From Anaeramoeba flamelloides (lineage: Eukaryota > Metamonada > Anaeramoebidae): 64,000 bases of DNA. Location: positions 21,142,001-21,206,000 of the forward strand of contig JANTQA010000023.1 in the NCBI GenBank assembly GCA_027625915.1. The letters are read 5' to 3'. The stretch's first letter is position 1; every line of letters begins with the position of its first letter. The notes beneath the pieces are model-generated. The model was not told where the DNA came from. It ran no database searches and saw only the letters and a list, made by a program, of their open reading frames with translations. Below, piece after piece: positions 31,166-44,900 of this stretch. The position numbers were made by a program, and so were the translations under genes.

Positions 31166-33090
31166 TAATTATTTTGTATTTATTCTTAAATTGTCAATTA
31201 TAAAAATTGCAGGATATTTTTATATTTTTTTTGGCATGTTTTAATGAAAACAATTATATATTAACTATAATAATTTTTTTTTTTTTTTTTCTAAAGTTAT
31301 AATAAATAAAACAAGTCTTTTTTTATGGTACTGTCTATCCTAAGAAATTGAATTGACCAATCTGGATATATGAATTAAGAAAAATTAATATATCTGATAC
31401 ATTATATAATAATAATAATTCTAATATTATTACAAAAAAGATTTTACATGCTTATAAGCCTGAGTGAGTAATAAATGTATTTTTGGGTCTTTAATAAAAA
31501 TCCTAAATTTTAATTTAGGAATTCAGGTAGACAAACGGGATTAATAGCCACTTGTTTAAATAATAATATAAATAATATAAATCTCTTTTTTTTGATTTTT
31601 ATTTTTGATTTTTTTTTTACTTTTTTAGTTAATAATTAGGTTAAAAAAAATCCAATTCCCAATCTTTTAGTTGCGTCTTAGGAAATTTAGTAATTATTAT
31701 CTGAAATTTTATTTTTTTGTTAAACTGATCAAACAAAAAATAAAAAAACTCGATTTCATTTTGAAAACCTCCAAAAATTAAAAATTATTCAAAATTATTA
31801 ATACCAAAATGCTTTTTTAAAATTTTTTAATGATATTTTAAGTTGTTTTTATAAATTAAATATTTTTATATAACATGAAACATGGCTGTTGATAATATAA
31901 AGTGTGTAATTACATTATAAGTCAATAATCTGTCTCTATATTACGCTTGTGGTATTCCTTAAATACAAAAAAAAAAAAAAAAAAAAAAAGCATACAAGAT
32001 AAGTGGTATTAATGTTTTAATGGGATACCTTAATTGTTAGTTCAGCTATAATTCAAGTGCGTTGTAATAAGTGGGTATTTTTTTAATCTATAAACCCAAA
32101 TTGCTCTTGAAAATATTATCAATATTATTAAACAAAAAATTATTAATTTTTTTGTGAAAATTAACTATTAAAAATGGATTTTAGGAGTATATTGAATTAC
32201 TTTACCATCCAAAAATAAAAATAGAAAACCAAAATACAGTATTCTGGAATTCTAATATTTAATAATTCTCTAACAGATCCTGAAAAGGTATCTATATTTT
32301 TTCATTTTTTTATTTCAAGATTTACTTAATAATTTTCAACAAAAAAATCCCCAAAGATTGATTACTTTAATTTCATCATTATATATAGTTATATTTTCAA
32401 TATATTTCCTAGATTTCAGAAATAATTTTTGAAAAAAATCTCATTTGTTAATTATTTTATTTTTAGAAAATATAGAACTTTTTAATAATTAATCTCAATT
32501 TCACCACAAATTTAAGAAAGATTTATTTTTAACTTTGAATTCTGAATATATTGTGTAATTCAATTTTAAAATTTTCTCATAAAAGTACTTTTTTTTCTGA
32601 AATTCTTTGAATTTTTATACAAACATTGATCATTTTTAATTGATTAGATCAAAAAATCATACTACTTTACTTATTGATTGTTTAGAGACTTTGTAACCAT
32701 TTGAACCCATGTTTTTTACACTTAATAACAACACAGGATAATATTAGAGTTCTCTTTGGTAGAGGTTAATCCCTAAAATATGAGAAAAAATCAAAAGATT
32801 TTCTTTTTTATCATTCAGTAATAGTCCTTTCTTTCTAAGTTCATAGTTCACCAAAAATATTTTCAGATCAAGTATAAAAAAGAACAAAGAAACAAATAAT
32901 AGAGTTTAAATTATTACAGATTTCTTCAAAAACTCTTTGTAAAAAAAAAAATGGAGACGAGGTAATAATTTGCAACTATTATTTCTTCAAAATCCAATAA
33001 GATTGGAAAATTTTTTATTTTATTTTTTTTACAATCTATTTATTTTCAAAGCTTTACTAAAAAGTTTTTTACACTTTTATATTCCTTAAA

Positions 33091-33898
33091 ATGAGTTGGA
33101 GTATGTATTTGGTTTTTAATTTTTTTTAGAACCCTTGCTTTGTTTATTTAAAATTACGTTATTTGTTGTGAAAAAAAAAAAAAAAAAAATTAACAAATTT
33201 TCAAAACAATAGTGGACGATGATTTCAACGTTGATCTTAATGATCAAGAAGAAAAAAAGCAAGTTGACGAAGAAGATCTTGAGGATCAGCTTGAGGTAAA
33301 AAATGATGAAATTGATCCCGAAACAAAAAAGAAGCTGAAAAATGAAATTAAAGAAAAAAAACAAAAAGAAAAAGAAAAACAAAAAAAGAAAGAAGAAGAG
33401 AAAAAAGAGAAAGTCAAAATGCTTCACCAGCAAACAAAATCATCTGTTGATCATCTTAAACGATTACAAGAAGAAAACGACTTTGAGAAAACAAAAGATC
33501 TGTTTAGCATCAAAGATCAAGAAAAGATGATGAAAAATGTCTCCTTAGATGGGCTCAAGATCGACTCTTTCCAACCTGAAGTCACTTCTGATTTCTTTAC
33601 CTTGGCAAAGCTCATCGGTGAAAAAACACTTCAATATCAAAATAATATTAACTTCAAATCATTTATGAAAACCTTAATTACCGAAATCACAAAGGACGTT
33701 AGGATCGATCTCTTATCAGAATTGTCCACGACAATGAATCGTATCAGAAATGATGCAATCAAAAACTCTAAACAAAAAAAGAAAAAGTCTTCCTCGAAAG
33801 CAAAGGTCTTTATTAAAACAGAAGATCCTTTCAACTTGCAAAATGCTTACGATCAGGACGACGATGATGATAACACTGCCCAATATGATTTTTTTTAA
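33091..33898 (+). CDS. EIF3J: Translation initiation factor eIF3 subunit J-like, two exons
   Basis: Exons are 33091-33100 (10 nt) and 33213-33898 (231 residues). The donor is GTATGT and the acceptor AATAG. The join makes MSW-M-DDDFNVDL, similar to the MSWDD start of known eIF3j/Hcr1. An acidic N-terminus is followed by a Lys/Glu-rich coiled coil (about 40-85), then LKRLQEENDFEKTKDLF, matching the LKKLQEESDLELAKETF of human eIF3j. The conserved core follows (DFFTLAKLIGEKTLQYQ...SFMKTLITEITKDV, then KQKKKKSSSKAK) and an acidic DDDDD tail ending in YDFF. eIF3j binds the 40S decoding centre and promotes eIF3 recruitment and subunit recycling. AATAAA at 33979 is a possible polyadenylation signal. 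The single-exon alternative would lack any ATG at the right place. Confidence 0.9.
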
Positions 33899-34707
33899 AG
33901 TATTTTTTTTTTGTTATTTTGTCTCTAATAAATTTTCCCAAAATCTTCTCGGAATCATGAATTTTTTTTAAAGACATTAATAAACTTATTTAGTTTTTTA
34001 TAGAAAGGAATTGTTCTTTAGAAATATCTTTTTTATTTTATTTACTGAAATAAATCAAAAAAAAAAATAATTATTCTTTTGCTTTTTTTTTTTTTTTTTT
34101 TTTTTTCTTCGAAGGACAAAACAAATTAAAATCCTTTTTTTTCAAACACTATCGATTATTAAGAAGGCTAGCAAAAGAATAAATCTCTTTTACGGGTATA
34201 TTTTTGTAAGATTTTTCTTTTTTCACTTCATATTTCCATTTGTTATTTGCTACAGAATAACATAATTTCTCATTTCTCCAAATTTTAAAATTACGAGTTG
34301 AGAAGCTTTAAACGAGAAATTAGTCTCGTCAATTTGATTTTAATTATTTTCACAATTCAAAAGTTCAACAAGATTTTCACTGTGCTTGTTCCAAAATGAT
34401 TCCAAATTATTTTTTATCAAGTAAAAAAACAATCTAAAAATTCTTTTTAATTTGAACATAAAAACTCAGTACTTATAGGGTTTTGTTGTTTTCAGATTCC
34501 TAATTGAAACTTTTCTTTCTAGTTCCCAAATCTCTATTATTTTATCTGATGAAAAAAATTAAAAGATCTTTCACAAAGAAAGTGAAAATAAAATACAGAT
34601 AAATTCTCAAATATTTATCTCAAAAAATTTAAGTTCAATTTCCCTTTTTGTACATCAAGTAACTCAACTTTTAAAACAGCTCTTGAAAAAGAAAATTATA
34701 AGATCTA

Positions 34708-35185
34708 CAGTGGTGTAAATAACCCGTGTTTTTTATTTTAACCCATTACGAAAATTTAACTCAGTAAAAAATATTGACTGACTGTAGAAATAAAAGAAAC
34801 AAACCAATGTAGTAGCAATAGTATATAAATAAGAAATAGTGTTCTTTAAATAAATTCTAAAAAATAAATAAGAAGATATGGAAAGATTAAAATGTAATTT
34901 TTTGACAAAAAAATGAGCAAAATTTCAATTTTTGAATTTTTATAAAAAAAAACCAACAAATCTCAGAAAATTTTTTGGTAAATTTGACGAAATTTTTGAA
35001 ACAAAAGCATTTAATATTATTGAACCATTTCGATTAATCAAAGATCTAACCTCTAAAGTCAATTTAAATCCGAACCAAGAATATATGAGTGTCTTCCTAT
35101 CTTCCAATACATTCAAGTCTAAAAAAAAAAGGTTAAATTTTAGTAATGGGTTAAAGGTTGTCTGAACGGGTTATTTACAGCACTG
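34708..35185. mobile_element. TA-flanked TIR element (Tc1/mariner-like MITE)
   Basis: This 478-bp element has inverted ends CAGTG(G/C)TGTAAATAACCCGT between TA dinucleotides. The similarity continues inward with gaps (TTTAACCCATTAC, AAAATTTAAC). It holds a 70-codon open stretch at about 34960-35164 that reads through the right inverted repeat. I recognise no transposase motif in it. Confidence 0.78.
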
Positions 35186-35394
35186 TACTAATTTTCCAAA
35201 AGTTTTTTTAGAATTTAAACTACTATATATTGATCAAAATAATGCCTTCACAAATACTATAATCCATGTTTCAAAATATAATCCGTTCTTTTTTTTCTTC
35301 TTGTACAAGGCAACATCCAATTTGCTATCAAATAGTAAACCTAAGTTCAAATCAATTATGAAGGTAAACCCCTTGATATTTTTTCGTAAAATTT

Positions 35395-35690
35395 AGATTA
35401 GGAATGAAATTTTTGAAATTTTTTAGTATTTTTTTTCTCAGTTTTTTTTGAAATTTTTGTTTTTTTGATGGTTAAAAAGTTATCATCAAAAATAATCTTA
35501 TTTTTTGAGATAAATTTTCCAAATTGATCCTTCACTTTTAGAATTTTCTTTGCAATAATAGAACTTTAATAAACCAAGACCATATTTATTTAGGGTTTAT
35601 TATCAGTTTTTTTTTTTTCCATTTAATATAGAGGTCTTCTATAACAAAAAAAAACAAGCTTTATATTTTGAAAACATATTATTTTTTTTT
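35395..35690 (-). repeat. dispersed repeat family F, copy 2
   Basis: Blocks TTGATCCTTCACTTTTAGAA, AATAATAGAACTTTAATAAACCAA and a TTATTTAGGGTTTATT-type block match 20080-20340. The reverse complement matches 53900-54100. Confidence 0.55.
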
Positions 35691-36984
35691 TTTTTGCACG
35701 CTTTATTTAGGCTACATAAATATTTTATTCAAATCTGAGGTAAAAAAAATTACAAAATAGAAAAACAAGCTAAAATTTTTCAAATATTTATTTGAATCTA
35801 CCAATACTTTCACCGTGATTTTAAAAAAATAAATTCCAATTTATAACTTAACTACAGAACAATAAGTTGATGTATCAGAACAATTATAAATTGTACAACT
35901 AAAAAATGAAATTAAAAATTTTTTTCATAAAGTTGTTTTATTTCAATAAATTGGGGTTTTCTTAAAATAAACAGGATCAAAAAAAATTGTGATAATGTGA
36001 AAAAAGATACTCAGATTGACAATGAAATGTGGAATTTCTTTTTAAAGGTTATCTACAATAATAAAAAGTTAATAATGGATTGCTGTTGATTAAGATCTGT
36101 TTTACCCAAATATCATATCTGTTAACAAAACCTAAACATTTCACCAATTCAAACAAAAAAAAAAAAAAAATGATTTTCAAGTATTTTCTTAAACATCAAT
36201 CCAAAAATAATTTTTTATTTTGAAATAATATTTTAAGCAAAACAAAAAAAAAAATTAAAAATATAAAAAGCTTTATTATATTGGAAAAATAACTCATTCT
36301 GGGTTCTAAAAGGGGTAGGATAAGTATTAAATCACAGATATACATTTCAGTAAATATAAACATTTTATAAAAAAACTATCAGAATGACAAAAAAAACAAT
36401 AAAATGGTACACTTTACAAAAATTTAAACTGAATTTTTTTTAAATGCCAATAAATACTCTTTTTTTCAATTTTTTTTTTAATAGACCAATATCCAAAATA
36501 ATAAATAATAAAAATCATCAGGTGGTATGTGGAATTAGGTTTAGTCAAATAGGGGATATAGTGTATATTTTGATTTATATTGGCAATGTATATGTTCGAG
36601 GGTTTATAAGTTAAATCTCTTTTATTAATATCGAATGACTAACTTGTCTTTTATTTTATCTTTAAAAAAGATACTTTATTTCAAATTGACAGAAAATAGC
36701 TGAGTATCAAAATTAGAAATTAATTTTTTTTTTCAAATAAAATCTCCTTTTGAAAAAGTGTATAAAATAGGCATGTTTTTTAGAGGTCATAAAAATTTCT
36801 AACTTGCTTAAAGATAACTTTTGAAAATTTTATAATACATAATTATTCTTTAATTTGAGAAATATAACTTATAAGTTTTTTTTACCCCTAGTTTAAATTA
36901 GACAACGGGTTATCAACGTGAATCTAAATTAAACACTAGTCTGTAGCGATTCTGAAATATAAAGTTTTTTTTTTTTTGAAATAT

Positions 36985-37150
36985 TACTGATATCGTTCGG
37001 AAAAAAATATAGGACATAAAAATAATCACGAACAAGATTTTTAATTGTGAGTATTGGGAAAATTTTTGTGAGATTTTTTATATTTAAAATCAAACCCTTT
37101 TTATAAATAACCAATTTATTATGAAACAAGTTATAACCTAACCTAAAGTT
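36985..37150 (+). repeat. dispersed repeat family K, copy 1
   Basis: Direct match to 58834-58985: ACAAGATTTTTAATTGTGA, then AAATTTTTGTG, TTTAAAATCAAA(C/T)CCTTTT, TATAAATA(A/G)CCAAT and GTTATAAC-like words. Confidence 0.65.
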
Positions 37151-38776
37151 CATTAAAGTGGGGTTTTTCTAAAATACTCATCAAGTAATTCTTTGATAGC
37201 ATAAATACTGATAAATTCTAATAAATTTCAAAAAAGTTTGAGTTAAATTTCTATTTTTATAAATCTTCGAACTGTTTCTTATCAAACATTCTCTGAACAA
37301 GAATATTTTGAAGAACAACTAATTTTACAGAGTTTCTTCACATTTGACTTCATAAAATGCTTTATTTCAAAGTTGAGCCAAAAAATTTCAAAAAGGATAA
37401 TCAAGTAAAAATTTCCAAACATAAATACCAATTTATTAGTAATCAAATATTTTTGAAACTTAATAGAGTTTATGAGAGGTTTGTTAGAGTTTGGAAGATG
37501 AATCATTTTTATTCTTGCTTTTTGGTTAGATTTTATTTTGAACAAGTGTGATTTAATTAATCTTCCTTCTTATAAGTGGGTTGGTGATAATTTTAAAAAT
37601 TTAATTTTGAAAAAAAAAGGATTTCATTAAAAATAAATGAAATTTCAGATAAATTTTAATCGTATTCACAATTAAAAATCTTGTCAAGGATTATTTTCAA
37701 GTCCGGTATTTTTTTCACTACTTTGATAGAAACCCAATTTTTTCCCAAAAACAGAAGAAATCCAATTAACTTTTAAATAGTTACTGGAACTTGACCAAGA
37801 AAAACAGTTACTTTTTGGATTTATAAGTTTCAAATCTCTTATTTTTCCGGTTTTTGTATTCTTCTACTTCATTAATTTTGATTATTTTTCAGTTAAAAAA
37901 AGAGTTTTTTTTTATTAGTCGAAAATTAATTTGAAATAAGGCGAAATTTCTAATATCTTGGAACTTTAGAAAAATATAACCTTAAAGATTGTTTTAAGTT
38001 GAATAACCCTTCAATTATGTACCACCCTTTGAGAATGATCTCTCATAAATGTTTTAAGAAAATTTTGAATCAAGTATTTGATAAAATGTTTCATCTAAAA
38101 CCAATTCTTTCATTTGGAATTCCACTTACTTTTTCAAAATAAATATTATTTTTTTTCCTCACCTTTTAGTTGAATTAAAACCACAGAAACAATTTTTTAC
38201 TTTTTGGTTTTTTAGCACTTAGAGTTCCTTCAACAAAGTTTAACACCAAGTACCAGTAAGTGTTTTCAAAATATTGTTTTTTTATTTCCATTTATCTCCT
38301 TATAAACTTTTGTCTTAGATAATCAAAAAGTAAAAAGTTCTTGCGAAAAAAATTGTTCCAAAAGAACTTATAAATTGTTTGTATATCTTCAGTCTTTCAT
38401 CAAAAAAGCCAGCACAGTCAACTACGATTAAAAAGTAAAAACAAATTATAACACTTGTCTCCAACAATAATTTTTCCATTTTAGAATTATTTTGAATACC
38501 TTTAAAAATCTCAAAAGAATAAAAGAGTTCCTGAGAAAGTATCTGAGGAAACCCTTTTCAAGACTAACAATACAAAAAGAAATATTAATTATTACTCGTC
38601 AAACAAAATAAATTTTGTTAAAGTCCGATAAAAGTGAAGAATAGCAATCTACCAAAGATCTAAGCCGAAAGGAAAAATGTGAAAAAAAAATTTCTTAGTA
38701 CTAAAAATAGACCTTGAGTTTTTCAAAAAGAAAAAACAAACTTTTCATTTTTTTCAATTTTTTTTCACACAGAAAA

Positions 38777-38920
38777 ATGAAACTTGTTTTTTTGTTGCTC
38801 TTTTTTTTCTTTCTTTCAAGTCTTGGGTAAGATCTACTTTCTGTTCAAATCTTTTTCAATAAAGAAAAGTTCTTTTTTTTCTTCTTTGAAACTTAAAGTT
38901 TATTGAATCACAAAATAAAA

Positions 38921-38953
<33 letters not shown>

Positions 38954-41900
38954 AAAAAAAACAAAAAAACTGTCTTTTTAGTGTATCTACAACACCAACT
39001 TCAAAAACAGTTGAACCAGAATCTTCTTGTAGTAACCGAATATATCGGGGTTTATCGGATGTGTGTAACCGCACACAGAATATATACTGTTATGACAATT
39101 TGTTTTGTTTGAATAACAAATGCGAACGAGACAACACAGGCGCTTCGTGTACACAGAACACTGATTGCTATGGTGGTTTGTGTGTGAAGGGAAAGTGTTC
39201 GGGTATGAAGGACTGTGGCGATCAATGTACAGACGATATCGAGTGTTGGTCTGGTACTTGCACGGGCGGGATTTGTGTTGGGCTACAATTCGAACAAGCT
39301 TGCGAACCAACAAAGGCCTATGGTAGGCAATGTGACAAGGGGCTATATTGCGATTCCATCACAAGCACATGTGCACAGGTTATCGAGGGGGGGAAAGAGT
39401 GCTATAGCCACGTGAAACCAAATTTTATTGATGCTGGTGTTGTGTGCGAGGCAAGCTATATTTGCGACATTGATTTAAATAACGCAACAAGTGGCAAGTG
39501 CGTCAGAAAATATTCCAAAGCCCATGGCGAATCTTGCCAAAGCTCATTAGTTTGTGAACTTGGCCATGGTTGCCAAAATAATGTTTGTAAAAAGAGCCCA
39601 CAAACTTGTGATAATGCGAATAAACTATATTGCCCATCAGGATCCCAGTGTTTATGTTCTTCATCAGAAGGCGAAATTGAATCAGGGTTAAGTGCAACCG
39701 CAGGCACCTGTAGCGATTTTGTGAATTACGACTGTCTATATTGGAATGCTATGCTCTTAATGTGTGCCCAAGATAACGGATGTCAAGATGAAACAAATTA
39801 TGTTGATGGCACTTGCCTATATCAAAATTGCTTTGATTATTTGGAAGAAAATGAATGTTGTAAATCTATAAATCATAATTCTACCTATTATGTTAATAAT
39901 AACATGAAGTGCAAAACTTGTAATTTGGACATTAGCTATTCTGTTGCTGGTGAAGACTGCGATGAAAGTGAAAATAAGTAACATCATTTCCATACATTAC
40001 TTTACTTCTAATTTTTTGAAACAAACACCCGAACGAAATGTTTTTTTTTTTAAAAAAAAAAAGAAAGAAATAATGTGTAGATATATTAATTATTTAATTC
40101 TTACATTGCTAAAACTTTGTATCAAAAGAAAAACATTGATTTCATCAGGTTACTTTCCAGAATTTTTAGAATTCATAAATATTTTTTTATTTCATTAACA
40201 GAGGGTTTACATTTAAAAAAACCATTACACATACACAGGATTAAATCTTGATTTCATAAAAAAAAAAGAGTTTTTTTCGATTTTTGAGATAAATAAACAC
40301 ACAATCGCCTTTACCCAGAAATTGGGAATAGTCAATAAAATGCTTTTTAATAAATTCCATCCAAAAAATTACATCAAACTCAAAATCAAAAAAAAGACAA
40401 AAAAATAAACTCAAATTATTGTATTTTTCAAAAACATAATATTAAATCATGTTCAAGTTACCTCATTATAAATGTTTTTATATGAAACCTTTTTTATCAA
40501 AATAAAAGAACAAAAAATAAATCAAACGAAAAAATTAAATTTTCTGTTTACAAAATGATGAAATAAGAAGATGAACAAAAAATTCATTGCAAAGTTTGTT
40601 GAAATTTGATCAACAATTATTGATCGATCAAAAAGATATTCGATACAATCAACTAATTTTATATGTGGTTTTTCTATTTAATTAAACTCAGCTTTGGCCT
40701 TAAATAAAATCATTGTAAAAATATTCCCTGATCAAACAAAACAGACTACGTAATTGGAAAAAAAGAAAAGAAAACAAAAAACAGAAAAGACTAAAAAAAT
40801 GATCAAAATAGTATTTTAAAATCAACATTATTTCCAAATTGTTTTCAACTGTAGTATTTCTATTCTTTTAATAATTTTGACGTTTTCGAAAATTTTGGAA
40901 TTGGGTTTATTTTCAAATTAATCAAAATTTTAAGACAAAAATTTGATTTGTTATTAATTGTGTTGATGACAAATTTCTGGATCAAGACGATTGTGTGCTT
41001 ATTTATCTCAAAAATCGAAAAAAAAACTCTTTTTTTTTTTAAGAAATCTAGATTTACAATTGTGTATCACATTTCGATCAGATTATGTTTTTTGCAACTA
41101 AAAAAAAGAGAAAAATTCAAAAAAATTCATCTTTAAAAACGCAATAATTCTAATAATTTTTTTTTTTTTCCGAAAAAGTTAGAGAAATAGTTAATTTTTT
41201 GACTCCCAAGGGATAAAAACAATTGTAAAGTAATAAACTGTTGAGAAAAATTTCAACAATTTTTTTCTGACATTTCTGTCTGAGTGTATAAATACACACC
41301 TTTTAACAGTGATTTTTTTTTTTTATTTCATTTCCCTATAAATATTTTTCTTCTGGAAAGATCGTTGTATTGATCGTAAAATTCTTTTCATTGGATTCTC
41401 AAATTAAATTTACAACTAGATGTTTTAAACTGATAATTCTTGATTTCATTTTTGTGTTTTTTTTTTTTCATTTTTCAAAATAGTTCTTTTTATTTTTTAA
41501 AGCACTACTGTCGGTATAAAAGGAAAAACTCCGGATTTTTACATTTTTTTTTATTTTCACTTTTTTGGAAAGTTCTTTTCCAATTTTTTTTTAAAAAAAT
41601 TTGGAAAAAAATAAAAATAAATAAAGAAAAAAATTTCATTGAAAAATCTCAATAACAAAACAAAAGTTACTTGGAATGGAATAATAAACCCTTGAAATTC
41701 CAAGTAAATTAGATCTTGAGCCAGACAATAAAAAATATTATTTTTCCACACTTTTGTTCTTTGATTTTTTTCGATTTATTTTAGTTACGTGATTGTTTTT
41801 GAATTTTGTTTTATTGCAGGGCCTATAGTTGCTTAACACATTCGTGTCATTCAATTCAGTTGCCAAAAAAATTTGTTCTTTAATTTTTCATTTTTAGAAT

Positions 41901-44900
41901 GAACTAAAATTTATTTCTTTCTTTTCTTTTCTTTTTGAAAAAATTACAACTTGCGTTGTATTGCATTTGGAAAATTCTTTCATTCGTAAATCTTGCAATG
42001 ATGAATTGTTTCCCATTAATAACACCCCTCTTTAATTCTCCGAACATTTGAACCATTTGCTTCGTAACATAGATTACTGTTTTTTCATATTTGAAAAACG
42101 ACTTTTAAAAAAAAATGAATTTCAAAATCCGGATTTTTCTTTTTATACTCAAAATACTCCTTTAATTTTATATAAATATTATCTTCCACTCAAAAAAAAA
42201 CGAATGACTAGTGCCTAAAAGAGAATATTTATTATTTTTTTTTATTCCTTATTTCAAAAAAATTAAATGCTTTGAAATTAATAGTCAGTCATTACGGTTA
42301 AAAATAATTTTCTGAAATGGAACAAAAAAATTTTTGTAATTTTAATGAGTACCTAATACCAATTAAAAATAAATCCAACCATGTAAAGCGCAATCGGTCC
42401 ATCTCCAAAAATCAACAATCAAAAAATGAGGAAATTTTGAGAAAAAAGTGCCAAAGAGTGACACTCAATTTCCAATTAGAATGGTTCAAATATATATTTT
42501 TGAAAACAACTGTGTTAGTTTTGGAGTGTCGCTCTTTTTACAGCTTTTTGAGATCTCGAAGATTTTTTTTTTATTTTTTATTCATTTCTCAAATGAGTTA
42601 TTTTTTTCACTCAAGAATTTTACAAAATCCTTACTTTGTCAAATTCAGAGAGTTACAATACTAACCACAAATTAGATTAAATCGAATTAAATTGATTGTG
42701 TACTTAAAGAAAGCAATTTTTTTTAAATTGAAAAAATCCAACCCTTTGGAAATTTAAAAAAAGAAACAAGTAATTTTTTTATATCTAATTTATTTTTTTG
42801 GAATTGGGAATACTTTGAAACTTTTTTTTTTTAAATTGGATTTTTTGGAATTGAGAATGCTCTTTTTTAAAACTTTTTTTTTTAAATTCAATTTTTTGCC
42901 ATTCAAGATCCTTACAAGAAATTTTTTTTTTTGTTATTTGAATTTTGTCAATCAAAAGAAAGGCAATTTCACAATGCCCTTTTTGGTTTCAAGTTACTCC
43001 TTGGGTATGGAGCAAATCCAGGGTAAATGACTAGACCCTTAAAGACACAAAATTTATATCGATACTCAGAACACATAAAAAGGAAAAAAAAAAAAAAAAT
43101 CACTAAAATTACAAAGATCACCAAAACCAAAATTAGAAATAATAAATGTTGGGTTTTGGATAGAGAAGACTAATTACGTTTATTGACAATATAATTGCAA
43201 TAAAATACCAAAACCTACACGTATGCTATTTTCAAAAAAAAACATGGTAAATTGATTTTGAAACATTTTTGAAATAATTAATTTTTTTTTGAAAATAAAA
43301 CCCAATTTTAATCAAGTTTTAAAACAAAAGCCAATATTCTTTCGATAAAATAATTTTCTATACTATTTGATCTGGGTAATTATATTTATTAAGCGAATAA
43401 AAGCAATTCCAGTTACTATTTGAAATCCATTGATAAATTTATTAATACAAAGTTGCTGTGAAAATATTTGAGTAATTGAATTATTTATTAAAAATCTCAT
43501 AATTAAATTTTTAATATAAATGTCGCACAAGAGCAACACAGCCATATTTACATACTTACATACTGACATACATACATACATACATATATAAATATAAATA
43601 AACTTTTTTAAAAAAAAAAAAAATTAAATAGATTATGCTTTGATAATTTATGGTGTAATTCCACGAATAAATGTCAAAAGGATAACACTGGAGAATCATG
43701 TAATCAGGCGATTGATTGTTATGGTGGCTTATGTGTAAATGGTAGGTGTCAAATTTCAAAATTAAATGGTGATGAATGTAACTTTGTTGAAGAATGTAAA
43801 AGTGGCGATTGCAGCAAGGGGTATTGTAAAGGGAAGTCAGAAGGCACTGAATGCGATCCAATGAAAACTGGCGGTGAAGATTGTGATGTAGGATTATTTT
43901 GTGATTCGGCTACCTCTAAATGCATTAAATCAATATTACCTGGCAAAGAATGCACATCGCATTTGGAGCCCTATTTTATGGATTGGTATAATGCATGCAC
44001 GCCAGGTTACATCTGTGATTATGATGATGTATCCTTTACCACAGGTACATGCAAATTAGCCTTTGGCGGTGTTGAGGGTGACAACTGTGGGTCTTCCTTG
44101 ACATGCAACATGGGGCTAGCTTGTATTGATATGGTTTGTAATAGTACATATAAAAAATGTGACTATTCCACCAAGTTTTGCCCATATGGACAAGTCTGTA
44201 AATGCCATGATAACCATGTCAGTGGCGTCTGTATTGAATTAGCGAACCAAGAATGTCAAGATGAGGTCGAAGAGTTGATAAGCTGTGCGCAAGTCTATAG
44301 TTGTTCAATTGATGAAGAATTTGGGAAGGGAACGTGCCTATCTCTTAATTGCTTTGACTATGTCCGAAGATGGGAATGTTGCCTAAATAGGAAGCATGAG
44401 GACACCTATTATGTAAATAATGGAATTGACTGCGAAACTTGCCCCACGGTAATGAATTATGTTGGTGTTGGCAGCACCTGTGGCAGTGGAAGCAATAACT
44501 ATTGCTATGAGAATCTGTGGTGTAACGAGGAATCAAAGGTTTGCCAAAAGGATAATGCCGGTGCGGATTGCGCAAAGGGATCTGATTGCTATGGCGCAAT
44601 TTGTGCAAATGGGACTTGCTCTTCGAAGAAGCAAGCTGGCGATTCTTGTACGGTTGATGACGAATGCTGGGGAAACAACTGTAGCCAAACGCTGAAGAAA
44701 TGTATTGGCGCACAGTACAATGAAAAATGTGATCCTAGTGTCTACTATGGACACACCTGTGGCGAGGGGCTATATTGCGACTCGACAAAGCTGACTTGCC
44801 AATATCAATTATTTGAAGGCGAAAATTGCTTGGCGAAAATACAGCCCTATTACATGGAATTTGATATCGTTTGTAGAGGCGGGCTCATTTGCGACTACAA

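Larger units (their letters stand above)
30375..33090. other. intergenic between divergent RCC1-BTB and eIF3j genes
   Basis: It should hold both promoters, but no sharp core motif is visible in the A/T-rich sequence. It contains two tandem family G segments (about 30560-30900), a degraded family A MITE (30973-31165), poly-T at 31270-31290 and poly-A at 31968-31990. No gene is recognised. Confidence 0.6.
33899..38776. other. intergenic, repeat-rich spacer
   Basis: Upstream of the Cys-rich surface protein gene. It contains poly-T at 34085-34105, a TA-flanked TIR element (34708-35185), a family F copy (35395-35690) and a family K copy (36985-37150). Short open frames near 36.9-37.6 kb show no family resemblance and are treated as chance. 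Confidence 0.6.
39978..43631 (+). other. 3.7-kb intron of Cys-rich surface protein gene
   Basis: Donor GTAACA and acceptor AAATAG. The join restores the KLCFDNLWC start of the next repeat. It holds a family H repeat, a degenerate ~50-bp tandem (42786-42935), a small inverted repeat (42453-42537) and a CATA-type microsatellite near the acceptor. The two other large introns of this gene are only 259 and 130 nt. Confidence 0.8.

Noticed and set aside
36929-37551. Several 60-90-codon open frames on both strands
   Set aside because: The first overlaps repeat family K. None shows domain-like patterns or splice continuity.
42317-42675. 115-codon open frame in the first long intron of the Cys-rich gene
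   Set aside because: Ends in Phe/Tyr/Ser low complexity, has no family resemblance and overlaps the small inverted repeat.
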